From assembly GCA_021292165.1 (NCBI GenBank), contig CM037877.1, forward strand, positions 26,920,197 through 26,984,196: a DNA stretch of 64,000 nucleotides, read 5' to 3'. The translations under genes and the position numbers were made by a program. The notes below the pieces were generated by a model, which ran no database searches, had not been told where the DNA came from, and saw only the letters and a program-made list of their open reading frames with translations. This document shows positions 45,201-53,135 of this stretch, one piece after another. The DNA is from Shinisaurus crocodilurus. Its lineage: Eukaryota; Chordata; Lepidosauria; Squamata; Shinisauridae. Position 1 is the stretch's first letter. Each line of letters opens with the position of its first letter.

Positions 45201-48200
45201 GCCTACTTGCAGCAAACTAGTTTATCAGAGAGAAAGGTTTAACATAGCCTATTACCTGGTGTTCTAATTTATTACATGCACGGGGGTGGGAGGGTTATGT
45301 GGAGCAGCATGACAAAATATGACACACACCCCACCTGCAGCCTGAAGTGATACAGCCTAGAATTCTACCACATTGGTCTGCCAGATTCTGCATAATATGT
45401 AAATAGCTTCTCACAACGCCAATGCTAATCAGGACTGACATCAGTACCAACATCTGTTAGGTGTTGTGGTTGAAGGTGAGAGCGAGGGGAATCTGATTCT
45501 GAAGTCTCACAACACCCATCATGATGGTGGTGGTGGTGGGAGAGGAGCTACTGAAGCTGCATCCCTGGGATAGCTTGCCTCATGCAAGAACACACTGACT
45601 AGGTTCAGATAACACAATAACCCACACTCCAGGGCTGAGTATGGGTTAAGCGTGGGTTGTCGTTGAATCATGGGTGATTGTGTTGCCTGAACCCAGATGA
45701 GATAACAAACCATGGTGAACAACCCACAGTTCACAACCCAACAACAAACCATGGGTTCTCTTCATGGGTTGTTTGTGGTTAACAAGCCATGGCTTGTTAG
45801 TGCAACTGGGTTCAGACAACACGATAACCCACATTTCAACAACAACCTATGGTTCAACAACAACCCACACTCAACCCATACTCGGTCCTTGAGTGTGGGT
45901 TATTGTGTTGTCTGAACCCAGTCACTGTCTGCACCACCAGATGTGTGGGGTTCTTTCCACCAGGCCGGCGCTACCGCTAGGCAGACCCAGGCGGCTGCCT
46001 AGGGCGCGTGGCGGAACAGGGCGCAGCGTTTCTGCGCCCCTTCCTCGTCTCCAGCGCGCTCCTGCCCCGCCTGCCGCCTCCGCTGCGCCTCCCCGCCCGC
46101 CTGCCAGCCGCTGCCGCCGCCGCCACTGCACCTCCCCCCCGCGCGCCCACGCGCCCGCCAGCCACCTACCTACCTTCCCGTCATTTCTGGAGCCCCGCCG
46201 GCGTTGTTTTGGCGGGAGGAGGAACCAGGGCAACAGGGCTTAAACAGCCCTGTTGCCCTGATTTCCCCAGCAAAAAAAATAAGCGTGGGGGTCCCGTCGC
46301 GTCGGAGGAGGAGGCGGCAGCGGCAGCAGCAGCAGCAGCCAGCAGCGGGGGCGGGGGGAAGGTAGGTGGTGGTGGGGCGGCGGCGGCGGCGCGGGGGGGG
46401 TTGCAGAGCAGGGCTGCTTTGCTCCGGAGCCCCCCCCACGGCACGAGAGGGGGGGCGCTAAATATAATTTGGCCTAGGGCGCCAAACAGCCCTGCACCGT
46501 TCCTGCTTTCCACACAAATCTATTGTACAGCTCTTCCCATTGTTGAATGCAGACTGCATCCTCTTGACCGAGGTAGATATCATAAGATTATCTATTACAG
46601 TGATGGCGAACCTATGGCATGGGTGGCACAGCTGGCATGCAGGAACCTCTCTGTGGGCACTCAAGCCATTGGTCACCAGATCGCAAAAAGACTGTCCCCT
46701 TCTGCAAAACACTAATTATTTTGTTCTTTCTCACAGTGTGGAACAGAATGATTTTATTCTAGAATTCCTGTTACAGAATTATTTTCTACATTGTTATCAC
46801 ATTTAAAAGATTTTGAAGAATGATGCACAGAGCATGGCTTGGATGTAAAGCCCTAACAGTTGACCTGAGTGCTGCATGTGTTGCTCTCAAACTAACGGAT
46901 TATGAGCCAAGGTTTGACAAATTATCAGCATGCATGCAATAGCAAAAATCACATTGATTGTGCAAAAGCATGCCCAATGCAAACTTTTACCTAATGCAGT
47001 GTTTGCAGTCCAAGACATAAAGTGTTTAAAATGTGTTAAGCACGTTTAGTTTTCTTGTTTATCTTGCTCATCCTAGTACAGGTTGACTTTTACTTTTACT
47101 AATCCAACACCTGTAGAAGCAGGGAAAGGACCCAGAGTAAAGCTTGCCCCATACAATTTCAGTCTGGCATATAATCATATTACAAGTTGAGAATCCCTTA
47201 TCCAAAAATACATGTGCCTAATTATTTTAAAAGTTTGTATCAATTCCCTTCAGGCTATGTGTACAATGTAGTACTATAATAATTTTTTTAGTTGATTTTT
47301 TTTCCAACAAAAAACTGTTTGTATCATTGAAAGCTCTGTTATTGTGTTTTTCTTTTAAGACAAAAGATGTTAATTAGTTCGGACTGTATGAGTTGTTTTT
47401 CTAAAACTAAAACCTCGGTATTCAGGTTTAATTGCAGTGTTGGCACTTTGAAATAAATAAGTTGGTTTTGTGTTGCAGTTTGGGCACTCGGGCTCAAAAA
47501 GGTTCGCCATCACTGATCTATTAGAACCCTGGTCAGAGATTTTAGCCTATGACCACCCTTCTGAGAATTCCCCAGGCACCTCCCTGTCAACAGCTATACA
47601 CCGTTTCTACATAAAGTGTCTTTTTCCATGTGGGTAAAGCAGAGGTGGTCTCCAGAAGATTCAGTGCTGGCAGAGTTAGGTTTAAACCCTTGGTTTGCTG
47701 GCAGCCTTGGCTGACCCTCTGTCAGCCCCATTTATCCAGTTGCAAAACATAAAAATTAGATCCTACCTTTAAAAATCGTGTAAATTTAAGGCACTATGCA
47801 TATTAATGATATAAATAATAATTTGTATTCCCCCCCGCCCCCATTTCAGAGGAGTTTTCACCATGCCAGGATGATTCATATGCTGAAGGAAGGGTGTCTA
47901 AAACAAGAAGTTCTAACCGTGTATTTCTGCCGGGAGCAATCCCCAACCACTCTACAAGGAGCATCACCATAATGGTCATGACAGCTATTCGATCCAGTGC
48001 CCATTTTTTTTACCTTTGCAGATACCAAACTCATCACCAAAATCATCCTCTTCGGAAAAAAACTGGCACTTCAGTCCGGGGCCACACTTGACACCGTCCA
48101 TACCGGCGACGGTCCGGTAGCAAGTCTCCCCCAAGGCTGCAGCGCAGACCCTGCAGCAGCCGCAGTCATCCAGCACCGTCCGCTTACAGTGCAGAGGGCT

Positions 48201-48317
48201 TTTGCATTCGCGGCTGTCGCAGGACTCTGGGCAGTCTACTGCATATTTGGTGCTCCAGGTAGCTCCAACAGCATGCACGGGTACCAGAAGTAGAGTGAAG
48301 ACCAGGAAACTCTCCAT
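36148..48317 (-). CDS. ESM1: ESM1 (endocan), complete three-exon coding region
   Basis: Spliced CDS: 48317-48014, 39419-39264, 36248-36148, 561 bp including TGA, giving 186 residues (human endocan has 184). Endocan is a secreted dermatan-sulfate proteoglycan made by endothelium. Visible in the sequence: a signal peptide at about residues 1-20; an IGFBP-like Cys-rich region with 18 cysteines, the family number, including CGCCRVCAA at 53-61 and KCGPGLKC at 77-84; a Phe-rich KFSFFQ patch at 131-136; and SGDG at 159-162, the Ser-Gly glycosaminoglycan site. The C-terminus ends KWLNPR, as in human. Both introns are GT-AG and phase 1, matching the human exon layout. The start is the first in-frame ATG, with G at -3 and +4; the upstream in-frame triplet at 48350 is TTG. 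No frame disruption was seen. I found no neighbouring host gene. Identity rests on recall of the human protein, not on a search. Confidence 0.96.
36261..36280. repeat. (GA)n tract inside the ESM1 exon 3 acceptor region
   Basis: Ten GA units; on the transcribed strand (CT)n ends 12 nt before the AG acceptor at 36250-36249. Confidence 0.9.
36585..36728. mobile_element. MITE, CAGCCTTCCCC family, copy 2
   Basis: CAGCCTTCCCCAGCCTGGTG at the left; CCACCAGGTTGGGGAAGACTG at the right. A decayed relative precedes it at 36312-36410. Lies in ESM1 intron 2. Confidence 0.78.
37440..37690. mobile_element. Penelope-like inverted pair with decayed hammerhead motifs
   Basis: Two head-to-head copies. Plus: CCGATGA at 37610-37616, stem AATAGACT/AGTCCATT, AAAC, then GTGC pairing with GCAT, then AATAAATCTG. 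Minus: TTGATGA at 37594-37588, then AATAAATTTG. The outer arms share GTGGCAC/GTGCCAC and AGAGTCCTG/AAGACTCT. Lies in ESM1 intron 2. Confidence 0.55.
37857..38549. mobile_element. hAT-type non-autonomous element with GAGTC arrays
   Basis: Ends CAGGGATG and CATCCCTG, flanked by a perfect 8-bp duplication GTATACAG (37849-37856, 38550-38557). Both subterminal regions consist of GAGTC/GACTC pentamers (CTCGAGTC, CACGAGTC). An internal junction at about 38385-38420 (GACTCGTCAACA/TGTTGACGAGTC) suggests a second element placed tail to head. Lies in ESM1 intron 2. Confidence 0.85.
38590..39010 (+). mobile_element. Non-LTR retrotransposon C-terminus with C2H2-like finger
   Basis: Reads CHLPKQLLYSQLKDGKQNIG, QYKRFKDVHKANLKKCNI, NWEALAHE, then LCPHCGKLCGSRIGLHSHLR and a final H: a Cys2-His2 finger at the protein end. 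Two in-frame stops. The fold is familiar from non-LTR elements; I cannot fix the clade. Lies in ESM1 intron 2. Confidence 0.7.
39264..39419 (-). CDS. ESM1: ESM1 coding exon 2
   Basis: 156 bp, phase 1 at both ends, so skipping it keeps the frame, as in the known human exon-2-less isoform. The acceptor reads ttgtcttgtag/AG and the donor CATACAG/gtaaat. It encodes residues 102-153, starting ECPYGTYGLECRRTC, with six cysteines and the FSFF patch. It is two codons longer than human exon 2. The last 13 or so residues (SKPPNRRKLIPHT) are more basic than I recall for human (SSNRFVSLT region). Confidence 0.94.
39515..39600. repeat. AAGTAAGTCCC dispersed repeat copy
   Basis: GCAATTCTATTTGCATGTAC, GGAAGTAAACCCCATTGAA, ACATGCATAGGATTGGATG. 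Lies in ESM1 intron 1. Confidence 0.65.
39641..39878 (+). mobile_element. tRNA-derived SINE
   Basis: GTGGCGTAGTGG head, GGGTTCTAGTCCCC B box, same body as 10601, AATAAATAAAT tail. Directly followed by an AAGTAAGTCCC fragment. Lies in ESM1 intron 1. Confidence 0.87.
40057..40152. mobile_element. Palindromic MITE family 1, partial copy
   Basis: ATGCATGTTTAGACAG...CAACTCCCAGCATTCCCC and a short complementary arm GCATGCTGGGAATTGTAAG. Confidence 0.75.
40153..40739. other. ESM1 intron 1 DNA, LINE 3' UTR-like then unassigned
   Basis: 40180-40400 reads like a LINE 3' UTR (TTAGCTGCCTTGAGTGCTCA, ATTAAAATGAAATAAAT). The rest is unassigned. Confidence 0.45.
40740..40960 (-). mobile_element. CR1 LINE 3' end fragment
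   Basis: Antisense CR1 end: AGAATCATGGACTTGGAAGG, CTAGTCCAACCCCATG, GGAAGTTCTTCCTAAGGTTT. Confidence 0.82.
41127..41575. mobile_element. Dispersed GC-rich repeat, copy 2 (rearranged)
   Basis: GGGCGCAATCCTATGGCCAC then GACAGAGTCTAGGCGGCCAT; the interior has CTCTGACCTCAGA..CTGAGGTCAGA inverted blocks like those at 7123 and 60709. Confidence 0.5.
41576..42139. other. ESM1 intron 1 DNA, unassigned
   Basis: Includes a CCAGCCCTACCATTAGGC fragment at 41705. A-run at 41960. No exon recognised. Confidence 0.4.
42140..42203. mobile_element. Palindromic MITE family 1, half copy
   Basis: One arm only: GGCTGGGAGTTGTAAGCC, CTGCCTAAACATGCGTAGG, ATTGCGCC. Confidence 0.7.
42204..42821. other. ESM1 intron 1 DNA, unassigned
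   Basis: The overlapping frames at 42270-42628 on both strands have no known motif; 42335-42365 is a repeat end. Confidence 0.4.
42822..43057 (-). mobile_element. tRNA-derived SINE, older type
   Basis: On the minus strand a tRNA-like head (GTGTAGTGGTTAGAGTGCC), TTTCTACTCAGCTATGAAAC, core CACAATTGTTGTGAGGAT-like, tail with AATATAATCAA. Confidence 0.7.
43109..43245. mobile_element. Palindromic MITE family 1, near-intact copy
   Basis: Two arms of about 65 bp: GGATGCAATCCTATGTATG...CCAACTATGC-type centre, then complement ending GCATAGGATTGCGGC. The best-preserved hairpin of the family here. Confidence 0.85.
43246..43704. other. ESM1 intron 1 DNA, unassigned
   Basis: No exon or classified repeat recognised. 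Confidence 0.4.
43705..43872. mobile_element. 168-bp MITE with TA duplication, copy 2
   Basis: CAGTATTTTTCCATGTATAAG at the left and TTATAGACGGAAAAATACGG at the right, TA on both sides (43703-43704, 43873-43874). Same length as 29502-29669, opposite orientation. Lies in ESM1 intron 1. Confidence 0.86.
43910..43941. repeat. (CA)n/(CG)n tract
   Basis: ACACACACATACACACACGC then GCGCGCACAC. Confidence 0.9.
44178..44212. repeat. (CACG)n microsatellite
   Basis: GCACGCACGCGCACGCACGC then ACGCACGCACACA. Confidence 0.92.
44213..44640. other. ESM1 intron 1 DNA, unassigned
   Basis: A fragment of the AAGTAAGTCCC repeat lies at 44365-44405 (GGGACTTGCTCCCAAGTAAA). Otherwise unassigned. Confidence 0.4.
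44687..44791. mobile_element. MITE, CAGCCTTCCCC family, inserted in a CR1 end
   Basis: CAGCCTTCCCCAACCTGGTG to GGAGAAGGCTG, 105 bp. Flanks ATCTAGAA and GTTTAGAA agree at 6 of 8. It sits in a CR1 3' piece (AATCATAGAGTTGGATAGG) at 44646-44686. Confidence 0.78.
44792..45599. other. ESM1 intron 1 DNA, unassigned
   Basis: Short (GGT)n near 45524-45538; no exon recognised. Confidence 0.4.
45600..45931. mobile_element. Inverted-repeat DNA element, GGGTTC family, copy D
   Basis: Ends AGGTTCAGATAACACAATAA and TTATTGTGTTGTCTGAACCC, with multiple internal AACCCAC/GTGGGTT and AACCATGG units and an internal copy of the terminus at 45810-45830. Lies in ESM1 intron 1. Confidence 0.72.
45962..46492. mobile_element. 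GC-rich CpG-dense repeat in ESM1 intron 1
   Basis: Starts GGCCGGCGCTACCGCTAGGC and ends CTAGGGCGCCAAACAGCCCTG, similar at its left end to the CAGGGCTGGCCCTACCATTAGGC element at 32063. The interior is CpG- and GCC/GCA-rich. Its long plus-strand frame is low-complexity and not believed. Confidence 0.6.
46598..47515. mobile_element. hAT-type non-autonomous element, 918 bp, perfect 8-bp duplication
   Basis: Ends CAGTGATGGCGAACCT and AGGTTCGCCATCACTG-type (AAAAGGTTCGCCATCACTG). The duplication ATCTATTA is perfect (46590-46597, 47516-47523). The interior is AT-rich without transposase. Lies in ESM1 intron 1. Confidence 0.9.
47524..48013. other. ESM1 intron 1, proximal part
   Basis: No repeat or exon recognised apart from the exon 1 donor at its upper edge. 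Confidence 0.4.
48014..48317 (-). CDS. ESM1: ESM1 coding exon 1
   Basis: Encodes residues 1-101 plus the first base of codon 102. It holds the signal peptide (hydrophobic LVFTLLLVPVHAV) and 12 cysteines of the IGFBP-like N-terminal module, ending GICK. The donor reads CAAAG/gtaaaa on the minus strand. Signal cleavage is probably just before Trp21 (human mature endocan starts WSNNY; here WSTKY). Confidence 0.96.
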
Positions 48318-48425
48318 GTCTCTCGGTGACAGAAGCACAATTCCACCCAAAGAGCAGGTTGCAAAATTCAGTCCTGAGGTCTTCTGCTCTGGGATGCAGC
48401 AGTGAAGAGCCCAAAGCAGTAGCTG
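48318..48425 (-). other. ESM1: Probable ESM1 5' UTR
   Basis: The transcript start is inferred at about 30 bp below the TATA box, giving a 5' UTR of about 108 nt. An in-frame open stretch of 11 codons before the ATG begins with TTG and is taken as untranslated. The exact cap site cannot be read from the sequence. Confidence 0.5.
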
Positions 48426-48449
48426 AAGATCAGTTTACAGATTTTTGAG

Positions 48450-48456
48450 CTTTATA
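48450..48456 (-). promoter_or_regulatory. ESM1: TATA box of ESM1
   Basis: On the minus strand the sequence is ggctgTATAAAGctc, 133 bp before the ATG. A GGGCAAT motif lies just upstream, and an ETS-like GAGGAAAT lies near 48490. ETS control of ESM1 is reported in mammals; its use here is inference. Confidence 0.7.
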
Positions 48457-49654
48457 CAGCCTATTGCCCACAAGGCCTGCCGTCGTCAATTTCCTCAACC
48501 TGTCCCCTTGCCAGCCTCCCTTGTTTTACTTTGCGAAATCCAGGATGAAGGTTGGATTAGCACGCTGCTGCCATCCAGGAATTGAAAAGCCTGAGCTGAT
48601 GTAATCTGTTATGTTTAGTTGGCTTGTTTTCCAATGAGGACAGAAAATTCTCTCACATCCGTCTCAAATGCTCAAGGACATCTGCCAGAAAAGTGCACCG
48701 GGGCGGGTGTGTGTGTGTGTGTGTGTGTGTGAGGGAAGAGATCAGTAGTAGGTTACATACCTTCCTTCAGGACTCTAAAGTTGGCGCTATCCCTTTGCAA
48801 ATCACAGTTTTACTCCCACAAAAGGAGCTCCTAAAGTCAGGAAGCGAGATCATATATCTAAATGTATAGCTGCTGCGTTCGTTCCATTTTTCTAAGCCTT
48901 GGTAATAAGGGAATGCATTGTTACTCTAAAGAGTGGGGGGAGATGGCAGCACAACTTTTAAAGTTAAAGGAAAGCATTATTTGAAACAAAAAGAATAATC
49001 CTGTCAATATTTAGTTAGGTAGATAACGGAGGTATTGCATTCGAAGAGAAATGCCAAAGACAATAGAGCGAGACAGATCTCAAGATCTTGTGGTTTCATC
49101 TTCAGATATCTCAGACAGTTATCAGTTCAGTATATTTCAGCTGACTTGCCCTTCCCAGAGAGAGAGGTAGAGGCCCAAATAACAATCCATGGCCATTGTT
49201 CTCTACCAAGGCTTGAAGAAATCTGAAGAGTCTTCCCTCAACTATACAAGTCGCAGTGAGACAACCTTCCTCAACAAGAAGGCAGTCGAGACACTTCCAG
49301 CCTTCTACTGGAGACAGAACCAAGGCTAAATGTTCACATTAGTCTCTGCTTGAACTGCATTCAAGCAGCCAAAGCCATTACAAGGAAGAGTCAATTGAGC
49401 AGCTGGACAAACTCAGGAAATAGAAGAGGGTTAGAGATGTTAGGAGTAATGTGCGGAGCATGGGCAGCACTGTTGGCACCACCCCAACACAGCATGCCTG
49501 GGAAAGCCCTTCCTCCCCCCCCCAACATCTGTGCATGGGCATGTGGATGTCTGTAAAGGAACTCATGTGTTAAAGTAGGAGTGGAGCCATGCTGTCATGT
49601 GCCCGGGGCAGCCCCAACACATTGAGCATGGACTTTGGGGCAAACCCTCCAAAC
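48457..49654. other. ESM1 upstream region
   Basis: Contains the (GT)n at 48708-48731. ETS-like AGGAA motifs are scattered. No further exon or classified repeat recognised. Confidence 0.4.
48708..48731. repeat. (GT)n microsatellite upstream of ESM1
   Basis: About twelve GT units, 0.25 kb upstream of the TATA box. Confidence 0.95.
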
Positions 49655-50000
49655 TTCACATATACGCTGGTGGGGTCTGAGCTGGTGCTGATTGATCAGG
49701 ATCTTGGGGTTGTGCTAGATCAGTGTTCTCCAACCTTGGGTCCCCAGATGTTTTTGGGTCCCCAGATGGGGCATGCTGGGAGTTGTAGGCCAAAAACATC
49801 TGGGGACCCAAGGTTGGAGAACACTGTGCTAGATAACTCAAGGGAAATGCTGATCCAGTGTGTGGCTGCTGTGACAAAGGCAAATTCCATGTTGGGGATC
49901 GTTAAGAGAGGAACTGAAAAGAAAACCGCCAATATCATAATGCATATACACAAGTATACAGTGCGGCCACAGTTGGAATACTGTGTACAGTTCTGGTCAT
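49655..50000 (+). mobile_element. CR1 LINE ORF2 fragment, interrupted
   Basis: Plus-strand frame: LVLIDQDLGVVLD, then after the MITE NSREMLIQCVAAVTKANSML and TVRPQLEYCVQFW, all CR1 ORF2 motifs. It is split by the element at 49721-49826. Opposite orientation to the CR1 at 289-1120. Confidence 0.82.
49721..49826. mobile_element. hAT-type MITE with perfect 8-bp duplication inside CR1
   Basis: A 106-bp hairpin, CAGTGTTCTCCAACCTTGGG and complement, flanked by TGCTAGAT (49713-49720, 49827-49834). Removing one duplication and the element restores CR1 order. Confidence 0.92.
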
Positions 50001-50339
50001 GTCTTGCTCTTGGTCTTCCCATTTGGGCATCTGGCTGGCCACTGTGGGAACGTCTGTAAAGGAACCTGATGCAGCATGTGTAAGGGGTTCCTTTTACAGA
50101 AGGGGGGCAGAGCTTCAGGCCTGGGGTCCAAATGCAATCCACCCAGAGTCCCAATCTGGCCTTCCAGGCTTTCCCAGATGGGCACACCCCCTTGCCCTTG
50201 CCCAACCCCCTTTCACCTGCCCACTGAGCGTGTGGTGGTTTCTTGGCTTTTGTGCAGTTTCCCCCCAATCTATATGGTTGAAATGCCTCTCCTAAGGCTT
50301 AGTTACTGGCAGTAAGAATTTTAAACTATTTGGCTATTC
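50001..50339. other. Unassigned DNA upstream of ESM1
   Basis: No gene recognised; possibly the far part of the GGGTTC-family element that follows. Confidence 0.4.
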
Positions 50340-50779
50340 GGAATTTTAACCTTTCAGCTGGCGGCTGCTGCAGCACCGGATAGGAGGAGCCCTTTCACGA
50401 AGGGGGGGAGCCTCTGACAGCCGTCCCCAAGTGCCGCTTTGATACTTTGGGGGTGGCTGTCATCGGTGCGCTCGCCCAGAGCCGCTTGACAAGAGCGGCA
50501 ACTGCAAGCCTTTTTGCTGCACTTGCCAAGCCACTCTTTGGAGGCTTGGGCTACCCCTGGGCTTGTGGTGTCATCTGGGTTCAGATGAGACACAGCAAGC
50601 CCAGGGGTGGCTACGAAACCCTACAACAAGCCATGGTCTGTCGGGGTGGCTTATATAAGCCACCCCAAAGAAGCCATGGCTGGTTCACATGACAGAAACA
50701 GGAGGAGATAAGCATCCAAATGCAATGGAAAAAAGGAGAGAACTAGGTTCTCAGGATGCAAAAATCTTTATTAAAGGAG

Positions 50780-50825
50780 CCCGACGCGTTTCGGCCTGTG
50801 TATTTTTCAAGGCCTTCCTCAAGGG
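50780..50825 (-). ncRNA. Hammerhead-ribozyme-like motif, minus copy
   Basis: Minus strand: CCC, core TTGAGGA (50822-50816), stem II GGCCT/AGGCC, GAAAC, GCGTC, then GGG pairing with CCC. Mirror of 50917-50963. Confidence 0.55.
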
Positions 50826-50916
50826 GTTGTAAAAGAGTCTGCAGATTACTTAAACAACTAATGTCTTTCACTGTTTCAGTGGCAGACTCTTTTACATCTG
50901 CAGACTCTTTTACAAC

Positions 50917-50963
50917 CCCTTGAGGAAGGCCTTGAAAAATACACAGGCCGAAACGCGTCGGGC
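50917..50963 (+). ncRNA. Hammerhead-ribozyme-like motif, plus copy
   Basis: Stem I CCC (50917-50919)/GGG (50960-50962); core TTGAGGA (CUGANGA with C3 changed) at 50920-50926; stem II GGCCT (50928-50932)/AGGCC (50945-50949); GAAA; then ACGCGT plus C as a minimal stem III and predicted cleavage after GTC at 50959. Confidence 0.58.
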
Positions 50964-51062
50964 TCCTTTAATAAAGATTTTTGCATCCTGAGAACCTAGT
51001 TCTCTCCTTTTTTCTGGTTCACATGACACAGCAAGCCCCCCTGGTGTGAACCCGGTCAATGT

Positions 51063-52526
51063 GTGGACATCAGGGAAGGAGCTTGACCAGGCATGTACCT
51101 AATTCTGGGGGAGAGCCAGCTGTGCAGCTGACACAAGGGTGCTCTACACATGCAAAACGTGCAAACAGGGTTATTATCTACCCCAGTGAGGAGGAACAAT
51201 TTCAGTCGCTACTAGAGATTCTTGACTTTAAGATTCTGCATTGTGGAGAAATTTGGCTGGAGGAACAAGTGGATTTTGGCATGTTATAGAGAGCTGCTTC
51301 TCTGCAAAGCTTCCACAAGAATGAATGACAGAGAGCTTAAGGGATGAGGAATATTCAAAGTCAAAAACATTTCAGAGCTCTGTGGGTAGTCATGATCAGG
51401 AGCCTGGGTATTTCTAGCATCTGCAGATTTCCTATGCGAGCACAAGAGCAGCTAACTGCTCCAGAATGTGGCAGCCTTAAAAGAAGAACACTCCGCTTTC
51501 TTTCTTTTTTTCAATTAAAAGTTATTACCCCATCATCATAGCTGCAAAGAAAACAGAAAGAACCTTGGAAATGTTTTGGAATGTTGGTGATGACTCAGAA
51601 AAACTAACTTGTTCTCCCCTCCCTGGGCTACTTTCCCCTGCCAATGCTTCAAGCCCACCCAGCCGCCACACCCTTCCTCTCCCTCTGTTCTTCTCTGCCA
51701 TGCATTTCCTTGCCAAAAGGTTCCAATAATACCTAAAAACCCAAATCATGTAATAAATGATGCCAAACTGAATATAAACCAAATAAGCTTTTGTTTATAT
51801 ACTTTATTCTGATTTCAGAAGGTGTACTTCTAGGTTGTAGAATCTGACTTTGCTTGGTGAAAAAAATGTATATGTTTTGGGGTTTACTGGAATCATTTTT
51901 AAGTGTCACATAGCTGATATAAAGTGCTATCACATAAAAATATGTCATGGTCCAGGACCCCAAGCTCTTGTCCTCAGAGGATGAGGCTATTGAGTTAACA
52001 GATCAAGGAGAGGGCTCAGTTACAGAAGGGCTTCATGAGATTCCCACCTCCTTAGAACCTACTTCTCCAGGAAGGCCCCAGGGACCAGCTCCCTGTCTCC
52101 TGAGGTGGTTGCATTACCCCCTTGGATTCTGAGGACTCTAGCCATGAAGAAACCACCATGCCACAGCCATTTCCATGTCATTGCAGACTGAGGCTGCTGT
52201 AACACACCAGGCCCCTTTAAGGGAGAAAGTCTCAGTCAATATGGAGGTGGGGCTAACCAGCCTAAAGAAAGCCAAAACCATACTTAAGGCTCACTCACAA
52301 TCTGCTGCTTGCTGGAGCTGTATACCGGTAAGTTTGTCTGGCATCTAGCCATAGCATCATTATAAGCTCTCCATGGTGCTGCTGCTCTATTACCTGTCTC
52401 ACTTGGAAATCTGACTCCTGCTTCGTCAAAATCCGCAGAACCTGACTTGCCCTATGTTCTTGGTGTGAACCGGACCTCATACTGCCCAGTGGTGCCAGGC
52501 CCTCACTGCAACAACAGGGCTTCCTG
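51063..52526. other. Unassigned DNA upstream of ESM1
   Basis: No gene or classified repeat recognised. The frames at 51525-51782 and 51947-52132 carry no known motif. Confidence 0.4.
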
Positions 52527-53135
52527 TAGGGATGTGTGCAGATCTTGATTGGGGGGTGGAAGGGGGGCAAACTCACCTCGCTTGCCCCCCCCCGAGCCCA
52601 GTGGGACTTACCTTTCCCCGGCTCGGCACATCTCCCCGGAGAGGAGCCGGGGAGAGGTACTTCCGGCTCCCCAGCACTGCATTTTTCACGTAAATACCAA
52701 AGAAAACCACCTTGAAACGCCCGCAATTTGCTATTCGCAGATGTTTTAAGGTGTTTTTCTATGGTGTTTACGTGAAAAACGCAGTGCCAGGGACCCGGAA
52801 GTGACGCAACAGGTCCCGGCGCTGTGCCAGGAAGTGAGGCGATGGGACTCCAGCACTGCATTTTTCATGTAAATACCATAGAAAACCACCTTAAAATGGC
52901 CGCAAATAGCAAATTGTGGCAGTTTTAAGGTGGTTTTCTATGGTATTTAAGTGAAAAATACAGCACTGGGGTCCCATCGCCTCACTTCCTAGCACAGCTC
53001 CGGGACCCATCGCATCACTTCTGGGTCCCCAGAAAGTCCACCGGGAGCCTCGTTGCCACCGCGAGAGGTATCACACAGCAGGGGTGCTCACCGAGCACCC
53101 GGCGAGCATCCAAAAGATATGAGTGTACATCCCTA
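52527..53135. mobile_element. Inverted-repeat element with two internal palindromes
   Basis: Ends TAGGGATGTGTGCA and TGTACATCCCTA. Palindrome 1 at 52674-52787 (GCACTGCATTTTTCACGTAA and complement). Palindrome 2 at 52791-53029, a near-copy extended by GGAAGTGAGGCGATGGG arms. No clear duplication at the ends. Confidence 0.7.

Larger units (their letters stand above)
50695..51013. mobile_element. Penelope-like inverted-repeat insertion with 15-bp duplication
   Basis: 319 bp between two perfect copies of CTGGTTCACATGACA (50680-50694, 51014-51028). Arms of about 120 bp (50726-50850 and 50890-51014) are inverted copies carrying AATAAAGATTTTTGCATCC and a hammerhead-like core in each orientation. 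Confidence 0.78.
50340..51062. mobile_element. GGGTTC-family element, copy C, with a nested insertion
   Basis: It shares CTTGACAAGAGCGGC, ATCTGGGTTCAGATGAGACA and the end GTGTGAACCCGGTCAATG with the copies at 1, 11480 and 45600. It is split by the 319-bp insertion 50695-51013. Confidence 0.68.

Noticed and set aside
46008..46715. 235-codon plus-strand open frame
   Set aside because: It consists of Ala/Pro/Arg-rich low complexity from a GC-rich repeat and runs into a hAT element; no domain and no splice context.
48318..48350. N-terminal extension of ESM1 by 11 codons
   Set aside because: The upstream codon is TTG; the first ATG at 48317 has good context and is followed by a signal peptide as in human.
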